DNA of 64,000 bases from Isoetes taiwanensis (Eukaryota; Streptophyta; Lycopodiopsida; Isoetales; Isoetaceae): positions 10,685,018 through 10,749,017 of the forward strand of contig JAJEKV010000041.1 of NCBI GenBank assembly GCA_021234155.1, in the 5' to 3' direction. Of this stretch, positions 53,401 to 64,000 are shown one piece after another. A program made the position numbers and the translations under genes. The notes beneath the pieces were generated by a model, which ran no database searches, was not told the origin of the DNA, and was given only the letters and a program-made list of their open reading frames with translations. The stretch's first letter is position 1, and each line of letters starts with the position of its first letter.

Positions 53401-56400
53401 TGGTCGAACTAGTGCTAGACCTAAAATATACGGCGAGGACTTTTCCAGGAAAAGAAAGGGATTATTTTGTGGAAGAAGTCTAGATGTTTGGTGATGGAGT
53501 CATGTCGAGAGGGTACCTTTTATGCTCGACTGGTTTGGTCTGGTTCGGTTCAAATTTGGAGTAAAAGAAGGTAGGTTTGTTTGATCTGACGCTTCAAAAC
53601 TGAGTAGAAGGTTTCTGCACTGCACTTTGATCCTATTTACCAAGCAGCAGAGCAATATGATGCTCTGATCTGAACTGAGTTTTGATGGGTTTGCTTAATA
53701 ATGAACCATCTGACTCCGGAATTGATTAGAAGCTTGGCTATGGCCGATGGGTCTGGTCGGAAACGCAAACCGAAGCATCTACGGTTAGAATGTAGGGTTA
53801 TTTTTTCTTTGGGCTCAGGCTATGGCGGATTCCGGTCAGCCCAAAACCCCAAACACGGCACCCAAAACACGGCCTAGAGTTCCACATGGCGGATTCCGGT
53901 CAGCCCAGATCCTTGAACACAGGCCTAGAGTTCCACCATAGCTAGACCACCGGGTCCAATTAGGGACCCACTTGGCCATTCTGACCGTTTTGAGACCTGG
54001 AGAGCGATAGGGGATACGGTGATCAGAGCCGCGTGGGGCAGGGTACCATAGATCATGCTCATTTTTTACTCCGTAGACCACACGGGATAATCTGTACTCC
54101 TGCAGGCAGAGGTCTAATCCCAGGATCTGGAAGGGTTTTTGGTTAAAAATTCCTGCTTGGTTCTCTGATTTGATCTGCCGGAGCTGGGGAAGAGAGGAGG
54201 AACCCTAATTTTTTTTTATTTTTATTTTTTTTTGTTTTGTGGGTGTGTATATTCTGGCTTGATTTTATTCCTTTGTAGTGTACATTAGTAGCAGTAGTCC
54301 TGTTGCGAGTGCCTTGTGGAATCAAATTCGCCCTCTTTGTCGTGTCTCAGGTTATACGCATAATGTGCTGCTGCACGCAATGGTTTATTTGTTGTGCCAT
54401 AAATGTGTGATACTAGGTCCGGTTCCTCGACATTTTTATTCTTTTTATTTTTTCCTTGGTTCTATTTTAGGTTATCCTTTGCCCCTCTTTTCGTTCCCTT
54501 TTTTTTTCGCCTTACACGGTACTTATGACCACCCCTAGACGCCATAGACATGTCCCCATGATGCATTCCTCAGCAATAAGTATCTGTGTGTGAGTAAGTA
54601 GTAAGGATGCAGCTGTAGTGTAGCTCTCACCAGGCTTCTACCACCACCGCCATAGCCAGATGCTCTCTGATTCATTTCCCAGTGTTTTTTTTAATCTCGC
54701 CCCTCCGTATTGTATTGCTGGTTGACTAGTGTCAGCCAAGCATCTGTTTTTGAAGGCTTGGGTCCTTCCTTGTCTGGGTTGCTTGTTGATGCGTTCATTT
54801 TCTGGGGCTTTTTGTAAGTACCCTTTTTTTTGCCTTCCTTTTGCCTTCATGACCCAATGGGAGCATCCCTCATTGCCACTGCTAAAGAGCTGGGATTATT
54901 CTAAGTTATTTGTGATGTGAATTATGATCTATATGACTTTATGGCCTTCTGCGGATTGATCGATGCAGACAGACCCACACGCACACAAGGAAAAGAAGAT
55001 TATGGCTACAGTATGTTCGTCCTTGAGCATGCTCCATTATCTACTATATATATTCGTTTTGACCCCCTTGGAAAAAGCCCAGCCTAAAGGTCCCACATCT
55101 CCCCACCTTCTCCCCACTAATCGACCCTTACCTTCCTTGTCCATTTGCACCACCCCTTCCCTAGTTGTCTTTCTTTCCCCCTTGCCCTTGTTTTAGTATA
55201 GCCCCAAATTCGCTGGGTGCGTTACATTGTGCTTCCCTGGCCCGGTACAACCACCCAAGCACCCAAGCAACCACTTCACTATGTCCAATAACATCACACT
55301 ATATGACTTGCCTTATACAGAAGAATCCCTTTAAAATACTAACATCAAAGAGCACCACCACCTTCAGAATACACTTATAATATGACCCTCCTTGTCCCCA
55401 CCTCCCATTATACTCCATTCATACCCAGCCTCATCTCATCTAGTGTATGGCCTCCAGTAGGTGCTCTAAAGCCATTAGCATTGAGTGTCCTTTCCTGTAG
55501 AAAGGTTATCTGCTATCAATGCTCCATTTCTTCTCCATTTCTTCTTCCTTCCCACGGCAGAAGATTATTCTGAACAAGAAACCACATCTTTTCAACTTGT
55601 TCCTGTGTTTTATTCCAAATGAAATCTTAAATTAAACCTTTGTTGTTTTCCGTATGCAGCTTTGTTTTTGTCATCGACTAGTTGTATACCTGATTGGACA
55701 ATTATATACAGTTGGTTTTACATTGTGTACAACATCAGATGCTCATGTTCTTATTGAGGAAAAAATCAAAGGATTTTGAATGTACTCGATACTATATGCA
55801 CTCAATCATACAATACTAAACTCAAATATAGACGACCACAAGATTCTACAGGAATAAAATCCCCTTTACCTCAAAACGACGACAACCACAATAGGTGCAA
55901 ATTGCTAATTCCAATCATTGATGTCATTCATGTTATGCCTTTTATGATTCTTTTGAATTTCACTACTTCACAACATAACCTTTATAGGGCTCTGCCTCCA
56001 ATCTACGAATAATTAATTGTATTTCCTCCTACCTTTATACACCATCATGTTTAAATTTTACACTATGGACAAATACCAACTTTAATATGCATTGGTCCCT
56101 AAGGTTAATGGATAAAACTAAGTGTATAATGGTACCACAATAATTTCAATAACCGATTTTATTGACAAGACTATATATTTATGATTACAACATCCCAATA
56201 ACTTTTTGTTCGTATCATACAATCTTTGAATCTAAAATATGTATAAAATATAATGCTATGGCACACAAAGCACTAGACAAGCATAATGGTACCAAATTGG
56301 ATAAATTTATCCTTGGCAATCAAGGATAATACTATACAAGAAAGGCATGCATCATAAAATTCTATATGCTTCAATTTTTTCCACATCTGTTGCCTAAAAA

Positions 56401-57099
56401 ATAGTTATCTTTGCAATGTCAGCTACGACACTACATACATGTAGCATACAAGAGAATAGTTCCTAGCTAGCTATCAAAAATTGACCACATGATCAGCACT
56501 GCATCTGAAAATCCAACATACCCAATAAAAACTCGCAAGTATATATATGCAATATGCATATATTTTTTTGAAAGGCGACACATATATTCACTATTAAATC
56601 ATGAAAATTAATACATGAGACTGAGATACATGTTTCAAGGCTGGAGGAAAATAGTCCCTCCGTGAAAAGCTACATGACAGCCTCAGGCTATCTATGTGCA
56701 AAGTAAACCTCAAATTCTAAATCACCAATATGAACTACCGGAGCTCATATTTACCGAGTTGCCTTCTTAAGTGAAACATAAGTCCAACTATCACTATGAC
56801 CCTTAACTTGCCCATTGCACCGGGCAGGTCCAAGTATACTGAAGGCAAAAGGAACCATTGGAGGAGAAGCTAGTGGAGCTTCCACCTGCGCAATATGAGA
56901 TTCCTCTGTAGCGAATGACGTCACAACCACCATATTAGGTGCTATGTATGAAAATAAGCATTTCTTTAGCAGGCTTGCCTAATCCCTCCTGCAACAATTC
57001 CTGGATTTCTAGGATATCCACCTGTGAGAACACCTCAGCTAAAATTGGTTTGTACCATTGGATCTTTAATTTTCAGATTGTGTGGTTCAGGAAGGAGAG
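53401..57099. other. Intergenic region without supported genes
   Basis: 3.7 kb of mixed sequence. A duplicated unit, GGCGGATTCCGGTCAGCCCA, lies at 53824 and 53887, each time followed by a CCTAGAGTTCCAC block. Pyrimidine-rich stretches lie at 54480-54510 and 55060-55200. Short frames exist but none shows a recognisable protein or splice structure. Confidence 0.4.
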
Positions 57100-57700
57100 G
57101 CCACATCACAGGCCAAGACAGTCCCACATGCCCAAAAGACTGCACGACGTCAGCCAGGGCAGCGCACTGCTGCACCGCCAAGCTGCCCCATGCTGCCACC
57201 GTCCTAGTGTAGGCCACAACCCACACCCCGTCGACTGCAAATAGCACCTGCCACTTCCGTCATCATTGACCTGGTGATTAGAGAGCTCCAGAAGCTGAGA
57301 TGCAGAAGCCGCAATATGGTGGTACGTGAAGTCAGGAGAGAACCTCATCAACTGGCTCCAGACATTGATCCAGTACACATTATTAAGGCAAGACGTCATG
57401 GTGCCCAATGTCTTGACCGTTCGGTTGGTCACACTGACGGCCGAGGATGCGCAAGTGCAAGCAGCAATCCTACATCAGGGTCGGAAGTTGAAGGGGAGGA
57501 CCCTGTATGTTGATCAAGATCTAGCCCCAGCACAACTGAAAGACCACGGGCACGAATTGGCCAAAGTTAAATGCGTTCGCATATAGGGAGGAGTATCGGA
57601 CTGACCTGGGACAAGATGAAGATCTTTTGGCCGCCAAACACTGCTGCGAACCCGGGCCCTTCTGTCAAGGCTCCAACCGCTCCCGACCATAGTAGCAGGT
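57100..57700 (+). pseudogene. LINE ORF1 relic, C-terminal RNA-binding domain
   Basis: The segment at 57326-57586 reads SGENLINWLQ and AILHQGRKLKGRTLYVDQDL, then HELAKVKCVRI and a stop. It aligns with LINE-A1 ORF1 at 10278-10580 (AILCRGKQLKGTSLYVD). Upstream (57100-57250) is proline/histidine-rich as in LINE-A1. It keeps the ORF1 domain in one frame where LINE-A1 has shifted frames. No ORF2 or tail is present, so it is an isolated fragment. Confidence 0.7.
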
Positions 57701-58848
57701 TGCAATAAGATAGTAGGCTTTCAATTTGACTACACCCCATCATTAACAGCCTTACTTACTTATATCTAAATTTTAATTATTATATTCTTTTGCTAGAAAC
57801 TTATTTGCATATATTAATTGCCTAACAGACAGTATTTGTGAAGTTCCTTGTGTAAAACAGCCACGTGAATGTTCACAAAGAAGGGTCTTTCTATGCAATA
57901 ATTGCAGACCTACTACATTTACTAGAGTTATGGACATGTAGAAGCATTTTACTTGCTTCCTTTTTTAATTTTCTCTAGAAACTTTAAAACTCATGCAAAA
58001 TGGAAGTAACCCAACATCTCTGAGCTTGTGATTTATTGACCCATGTATAGTTAAACTCTGGTAATATCATTTATAGCATATATGTAACAAGATACTAGAT
58101 ATTTGGGCTACAACCATATTCACCTATGTCTTTTGTCGTAATATTATGGTCTTTTCTTGAATTGCCATTTGCAAATTTTAGAATGCATTTTGTCACAACA
58201 AATGAGGGACCGTTGCAAAGCCAGTTTATAAAGATCACAATCCAAAGAAATGTTCCAATTGTACATTATGAACTTTTTAACACTTGACAAATATTCATGG
58301 GGGAGCAAATAAAATTCATTCTTGCCAATATCTGTTGTGGAAGTTGCACATATCTGTTGTGGAAGTTGCACATATGGACATTAAAGTCCGAGTAAAAACA
58401 CATGCCAGGACATTACCCCGGCAACGCCGGGCACACGTTTACTAGTGTATAGTTAAACAAGTGCAAGAAATCAGACTAATGCAAAGAATGTCAACAAGAA
58501 GCATAGATCATATGATCCGCATGGATGTTTTCTCTTATACCAAATTACAGTAAGAAAAAAAATGATAAAGAAATTATAATCACCTTGGACTCTCTGATTC
58601 CTGACTCGTGCTCATTGTATCTTCATGTTGGCACTGAATACTCTCGTGGTGTATGTTTTCACAAACTTCTATTTGCTCTAATTCTATAGCTTGCCATTTC
58701 CAATGACAAGAATTAATATGAAGTTTAACTATTTATGTTAATTTTTTTAGATTCAGTAGCCAGAACGCATTGTTGAAAAATTCTAAACAGATTTGAATTA
58801 GAATTTGAAAATTTTCAAGAGCACTTTATCCAAGAAACATGCATAAAA
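57701..58848. other. AT-rich interval; one perfect 22-bp tandem duplication
   Basis: Nothing gene-like is seen. A perfect direct duplication of a 22-mer, beginning 'tatctgttgtggaagttg', occupies 58329-58350 and 58351-58372. Near 58417 is the GC-rich string CCCCGGCAACGCCGGG in an AT-rich context, possibly the edge of a small repeat. Confidence 0.45.
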
Positions 58849-59634
58849 CTATACCTGCATTTCAAGTTTTTTCTCTAGCTCATGGATTGCGTCAATTAGT
58901 CTTAATCTCTCTGTTTTAGATGCTCGTAGTAGATATGCCTTCTCCTTGGCTAAACTTCTAGATTCAGCTAACTGGAATTCCAAAAAGCTTAATTTCTGAG
59001 TGTCATTGTCCTGATCTACTTTCATAGATATATATTGTTTCTCTTCTTTAGATACAACTATGCCATCTGAATCTTCAGATTTTGACATAATATTGGAATC
59101 TTCATCTACTCCAGCAGATGACACTTTTGAAGCATCTGCGTTGTGGGCATTTTCACTGGGACTTTTCAATAACTCTATTTGAATCAGCTGCAACTGAGTG
59201 TGAATCAGTCCCAAATGTATTACGCAAGCATTGCACTATTTGATATGCTTGATAAATTGATTTATTAGCTTTTTTGAGCTGCATTTCTAATTCAGCCATA
59301 TGAAATTGGTAGAGATGTATAGTTCGACCACGTTCTAAGAGTTTTACTTGCATTTCCATAATCATCTGGTCCCTACCTTTCAACTGCTTCTTTAGCTTAT
59401 GAACCTTATTATGGTTCTTAGAACAATCTAAACACCCTGGTGTATTTTTCCAGGCGATGAACCTACATTCACATTGATTGTTTTTCTACAATTGATGTGA
59501 GGTGACAAAGAAGATATCCCACTTGCTTCCTCGTGCTCATCAAATGACATGCTTAAAACTGCAATTACTTTGCCACATCTAAATTGTCCATTACTTGACC
59601 TATATGATCTTGACTCAAGACTGGCAACAAGCAA
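58849..59634 (-). CDS. G5: coiled-coil protein gene, 3' exons
   Basis: Minus-strand exons of a gene I do not recognise. 59634-59490 encodes a Ser-rich stretch (FDEHEEASGISSLSPHINC). After a likely acceptor near 59473 the frame reads FIAWKNTPGCLDCSK, KVHKLKKQLKGRDQMIMEM and ELEMQLKKANKSIYQAYQIV, a strong coiled coil. After a frame change or splice near 59205 comes 59200-58849, with an acidic Ser/Asp part, then a second coiled coil (RLRLIDAIHELEKKLEMQV) ending in TAG. No catalytic motif is visible. The frame switch near 59205 has AG acceptors nearby, so a small intron or a change of exon end is possible. Confidence 0.45.
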
Positions 59635-61897
59635 ATATAAGATACAAAGACAGTAAAATGAAGAACTCTAGCATACTTTGTGTCATTAGTTGCTTTACTT
59701 CGTTTTAAATGTGTCACTCTTTTTCCATTCAGAAGGTAAATATCTTAGTGAATGTCCTAGAATGTATATCCATCCACATCATTATAATTCTGATTTAAAT
59801 GCATGACAATATGGCTCGTGTTTCAACCCTACAATTCATCTAAGATATCTTTGAGAGGAAATGGCTGGCGACATAAATGAATAAAATGAGCGCTCGACAA
59901 AGACAAAATGAGCTCCTTTTATATAAGCATTTCCATTGGCAACGTTAATTTCTCCAAAATGTCTAAATGACATGATATAAAGATGCGTCCCAGTTTAACC
60001 ATATCATGAATGAAACATCCCCCAAAGCACACAGTTTTGAGACTAAGCACATAGAAAATAATGAAATCCCAGGATAAGAACTTGATTGAAATGATCTTCT
60101 ACGAAAAAAACATGCAAATTTGTCGTATAAAGTCTTGCCGTATTAAAAGGAGGCCATGTAGGGGTACAAGGACACGGTCAACTCTTCGAGTTCAAAAAAA
60201 GATAGCCAAGACTTTTGCTGAAGAAATGGAAGAAAAAAAAAAAAAAAAAAAAACTTTAAAATCTGTTCAACAGACTTTTACCTTCCATGGACTTTTGCAA
60301 AGACCACTTCTGGTCAATATGCAGCCTTAAGCCAAAAACAGGTGTAATTTTGACCTAAGCCTTAAGAATGGTTAAGATTTATTAAAGCAAAAAAATATAC
60401 CACAATCTATAGCCAATAACAATTTCCTTTTGTCAATCATATTAAAATTTTGTCCAATACATCATATTTACCTTTAGGGGAGTTCAATAGAACAGCCTAA
60501 GATTAAAAATATTTTGGGATTAATCCCATAAAACTCAGCAGACTTGATATCGTAAATATATCTTCAGTGTCATCATGTCGTATAGCTTTTCCAACTTGAA
60601 TAAATCGGAAAACAAACCAAGGAGCAAGAAACCCGGTTACCTGCAGTAGAACCAGAGGACAGTTAGCCTTAATCAGGGTAAGAACCTAAGCTACTAACAG
60701 GTAAGCTATAGGTTTCTTGAGCTTATCGCCCTTCACCTCATTTGTTAACCCAAACACAATAGAAAAATGTAAATTTGCTGCAGACTAAATGTACATGTGA
60801 CAAACCATCAGCATTAATTTAATTATGCATGCACATGCACACAAAAAGGTGAATCCTGGTGGATAGGCTACTAGCGATCTGCACAGCAAATATGTTCCAG
60901 CACATAGCAATTCTGTTCATAGCAACAGTCCGAAAGTACATGTTCACAATCTTAGTAGGCACAGTCCAAAGTATAAGCAAACAAATTTCACACAGGCCTA
61001 CATGTATTTCAGATTTTCCCACTGGAAAAAAGTTAAACCTAGTCGATTTAATCCAAGGTAATCCTGCACAGAGTCAAGTTGTAATTGAAATTATGCCCAA
61101 TTAGAATGCATGACATCTAGTTTATGCCAATCTGCCTATCTATCTTTGTTCAAGTAGCTGTATCTGCAAATACACTAATCAACTGCTAAATTATTGTCAT
61201 TCATGCAGTATGCCTTTTAACAAATATCATTACACTGTTCGAGCATTAAATAAGATATAACTGCACATGCAAATAACAAAGCAAACAATGGCATATTAAA
61301 GTTATTGTGCAACCAGCATGGTGAAGCTACTAGCAGATATGTGTAACAAGCTAGCTTTTACAATCTGTGGCAATACTATTTATAGCAACCAGTTAATCAA
61401 AGAGCCTAACTGTCTGTAGCACCAAGTTGCACAGGTTCATCATTAAGCAAATTATTATGAGATACTAACATACCGACCTAGAGAGAAGACTCTCATATCA
61501 AGATCCCAAATCTACAATACAATATAAAGCTGTAGGTTTCACCAACATGCAAAAGAGAAGGAGATTTGAAGCTAAAAGTACATCTGATAGCATGTACGAA
61601 TTTAAGAACCTATTTCTAGCAAGAGCTTATGTCATGAATATTGGGACCTGTTTCTGGGTACAGCAAATGCTAAGCAATTTGCTAAGCTACATTAGAACTT
61701 TCACACCTATTTTAATGCATTGCAAACACAATCATCAATAAATAACATAAGTGCTATTCTCGATGAGCAAGCAGATATCCAAAATAGTTGCAAATAATGC
61801 ACCCGTATTTATTGTGGAAAAAAGCATCAATTAAAATAACTTAGGCAAACCTGAGTGAAGCCCTTTGTGCCAGCTTTATGTCATGCGCATTGTACAT
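59635..61897. other. Probable introns and spacer of G5
   Basis: 2.3 kb, AT-rich, including an A-run at 60234-60252. No open frame worth calling, no repeat unit and no RNA gene seen. The position between exons on the same strand suggests intronic sequence. Confidence 0.35.
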
Positions 61898-62041
61898 TTA
61901 TTTGACAAGAAGACTATTGGCTGTAGCTCCATTATTGTCTTGTATCTCCAATGTAGCATCAGCTGAATGTTGCAGACTGCTGCATTGCTCATTATCTGTG
62001 CGATCTTCAACCTCTGGATTACAAGCAGACAATATGGTAAT
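61898..62041 (-). CDS. Probable G5 internal or terminal exon
   Basis: After a TTTGCCACAG acceptor the minus strand encodes an acidic, Ser/Asn-rich peptide (NPEVEDRTDNEQCSSLQHSA, then TLEIQDNNGATANSLLVK) to TAA at 61898-61900. A GT inside CTTCTTGTCAAA near the end could instead be a donor. Composition matches the acidic part of the exons at 58.8-59.6 kb. Confidence 0.4.
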   Translation of the reverse strand: MTILSACNPEVEDRTDNEQCSSLQHSADATLEIQDNNGATANSLLVK

Positions 62042-63442
62042 CTGTGGCAAATAGATGCCTAGACAAATCGGCTATCTAAGCCGCAGAAAAAATATCTGAA
62101 TATCTATTGACACTGCTCAGCCCAGCAAAGAACTATACCCTTCTTAGCTAAGCAGGGTGTCAGATCTAAAGCTCAATAGAGAAATCTCATGCAAACCCAA
62201 TAAATCCACATGTCTACTCTATTGTTACCTTAAATATCCTCTTAGCTTATGCTAGTTTTAGATCCACCATGGGACAGTGCAAATGCTCAGTATATGCTGG
62301 ACCAGCTCTCATATATTCAGTGCATAACACAACCATCTAGAATAAGCAGATCTGAAATCTATATGACTGTACCAACTGGATTTAGCTTAATGCAACAAAT
62401 TAGAGCAAAACAATATTAAGCTATCAATGTAATTATTCCAGCTTCGTAATGGAATGGAGTATTACTATTTTATTACAGTGAATTAACATAAAAGACCAGC
62501 AAACCTGTTGAGCTCGATCCATAGTGCCAATGCCATAAGTAGATGTGTTGATATCCTTTTTGTGGTGAATCCGTCATAGTTTCAGCTCCAATCCACTACA
62601 CTGGCTAGAGATACAGGTTCTTTTCTACTTTATAGACAAAGAGAGAAAAATTATTTGAACCATGACTCATCATATACACAACATAAATCTGTAAGTGTAT
62701 CCAATCCAATAACAATCAAAACCTTGTTTACTTCATAGCCGATTAGATAGTTTCCAGGAACAATGCCAGCAAATAAATTATGCATATTAATATGGCCATG
62801 CAGTATGCCAACAGGACTCCATATGGCATGCTTTTAGAAGCTAATATATAGAGATCAGGAACCCAAAACTGGCTGTAAAGACTTACAAGCACCAAGTACC
62901 GCATACCAAGGCTATACAACTTTTCATCTAAGCAGCAGGATGCAATAACAATGCTTCAAGTAATCTAAACAATATGCAAACTAAACCTTCACAAGGTGAA
63001 GGTCAATATAATTTAAATACATTCCATGGCCCTCAAATCACCATAAATCTGCTGAAAGGAAGCTGGAAACAGGGTCGACACAAAAGAACCATCCCTCTCC
63101 ATATCTAACCATAAATGCAGTGATCAGCATAAGTAAATAAGGTACTAGATCTGGTTACTGTAGTTCAGTACCATGCATGACAATAAATCTAATTTTAGGC
63201 CAACAAATTAAGGACGATCCATGACCAACTTAAAGCACAAGCTGGAATATCAGAAATGACAAAGGCATGGATAAATACAGCAGACAGATCATAATATAAG
63301 TCTTACTGGTTAAGCTATTAATCATCTTGGTATCAATATGTTGTATAACTCAGATCTGAGAACTTTAAGCACAAGTTTAATCAACAAGATGACAAATAAA
63401 GCAAATAAGAGTGTAGAGCTACCAGATCTACATAAATCAAAC
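62042..63442. other. Probable intron sequence of G5
   Basis: AT-rich, without frames, repeats or RNA genes that I can support. It is flanked on both sides by minus-strand exons. Confidence 0.35.
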
Positions 63443-63568
63443 CTGAGTAGCTTGAAGCCGATTGTTATTTTCTTGTGCATCCTCATGAATTAAACTTGAT
63501 ATTTCTCCATCATTGGGCTCGTTCATGGATCTAGAATTTTCAGCAACAGCTTTAGCACCCCTTTGCAT
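63443..63568 (-). CDS. Probable G5 5' exon
   Basis: It has an ATG at 63568 and reads MQRGAKAVAENSRSMNEPND, then EISSLIHEDAQENNNRLQATQ, ending CAG|GTTTGA, a usable donor. It may be the first coding exon. Further coding-like pieces upstream (63770-63672, RRIVEENAKEAKSAKKM) could belong to the same gene in another exon. Confidence 0.4.
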
Positions 63569-64000
63569 TATCTGTACATTCTACATCTTCCTCCACCGAT
63601 TTGACCACTGGGCCCAGAACAGCTCAGTATCAGCTTTTTGTTGCCACAACTTTTTCGTGGGAGAAAAATGGCTACATCTTCTTAGCAGACTTGGCCTCCT
63701 TGGCATTTTCCTCTACAATTCTTCTACTGGTGGCCATGTTACGGGCCATGCCCAGTATTAGCATAAATCGGATATACATAATTTTGAACATATCAAACAT
63801 GGCAGCGAAATCTTCTACCATTCTGCTATAAAAGGAAATGCTACAGGCTATTTTACAATAGATCTTGATACCGTCTGTTCTACACTCCTCAGGCACGATC
63901 GCATACCAGGAAGCCAGCTATAATCCAAGAAGTACTTCTCCAACTGTTTTTTGTAGCTTTACGATTTTTTCCGGCCGCAAATCCGCAACCCTAATTCTCA
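63569..64000 (-). other. Window edge with possible further G5 exons
   Basis: Minus-strand fragments with protein-like composition occur (RRIVEENAKEAKSAKKM near 63700, RPEKIVKLQKTVGEVLLG near 63920-63978). They are short, in different frames, and the gene would run off the window. I cannot place splice sites with confidence. Confidence 0.3.

Noticed and set aside
53836-54081. An 82-codon frame in the region upstream of the hAT-derived gene
   Set aside because: It covers a short direct repeat and reads as low-complexity peptide; no support.
1-64000. tRNA, rRNA and snRNA genes
   Set aside because: I looked for A/B box-like and cloverleaf patterns by eye and saw none I could defend. A covariance-model scan would be needed to exclude them.

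Overview
This is a window of nuclear DNA from a land plant. Three things point there: a single-exon domesticated hAT transposase gene of a type I know from angiosperms (50521-52776), chromodomain Ty3/gypsy elements, and intron-rich genes with GT-AG introns of about 65-330 bp. The mixture of LINE families with microsatellite tails and several intron-rich genes I cannot place suggests a fern, lycophyte or bryophyte rather than a flowering plant. That placement is inference only. There are no operons, CRISPR arrays, rRNA genes or confidently visible tRNA genes.

Layout. 0.4-3.9 kb: multi-exon minus-strand gene G1 (unknown function), with an internal tandem duplication and an 826-bp solo LTR flanked by a 5-bp target duplication. 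3.84-20.7 kb: minus-strand gene G2 in two tandem copies. Copy A (4.88-14.75 kb) is cut inside a coding exon by LINE-A1, 5.9 kb long, which carries tandem 5' monomers, ORF1 and ORF2. Copy B (14.87-20.74 kb) keeps only the 3' part of the gene and holds a different LINE, LINE-B, whose empty site survives in copy A. 21.1-23.4 kb: a 5'-truncated second copy of LINE-A. 23.85-24.35 kb: a fragment of a third LINE lineage. 24.7-27.1 kb: 3' end of a chromodomain Ty3/gypsy element, with LTR, polypurine tract, integrase tail and chromodomain.

27.5-34.8 kb: a small gene island. It holds a two-coding-exon gene with no family I can name (27548-28746, plus), a possible 85-aa gene (minus), a tandem-repeat block, and a decayed multi-exon gene (32049-34772, minus) of an uncharacterised, transposase-like family. 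35.0-42.1 kb: nested Ty3/gypsy elements. The inner one has two direct LTRs and a perfect GCTGG target duplication, but its interior is built from two halves pointing in opposite directions. 42.1-44.06 kb: LINE-A3. 44.06-49.05 kb: a large inverted repeat of about 1.4-1.7 kb arms around a 1.9-kb spacer, with a 238-bp MITE in the left arm only.

50.5-52.8 kb: the domesticated hAT gene, the best-preserved gene here. 52.8-57.1 kb: apparently non-coding. 57.1-57.7 kb: a relic of LINE ORF1. 58.8-64 kb: exons of a minus-strand coiled-coil gene that probably continues beyond the window.

The genes do not form a pathway. The main story is the order of insertions and duplications. G2 was duplicated in tandem, and then hit independently by two LINE families. 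An old gypsy integrase gene was later split by a younger gypsy element that had already been rearranged. The most unusual structures are the internally inverted LTR retrotransposon, the LINE with tandem 5' monomers, and the uncharacterised genes G1, G2 and the one at 32-34.8 kb.
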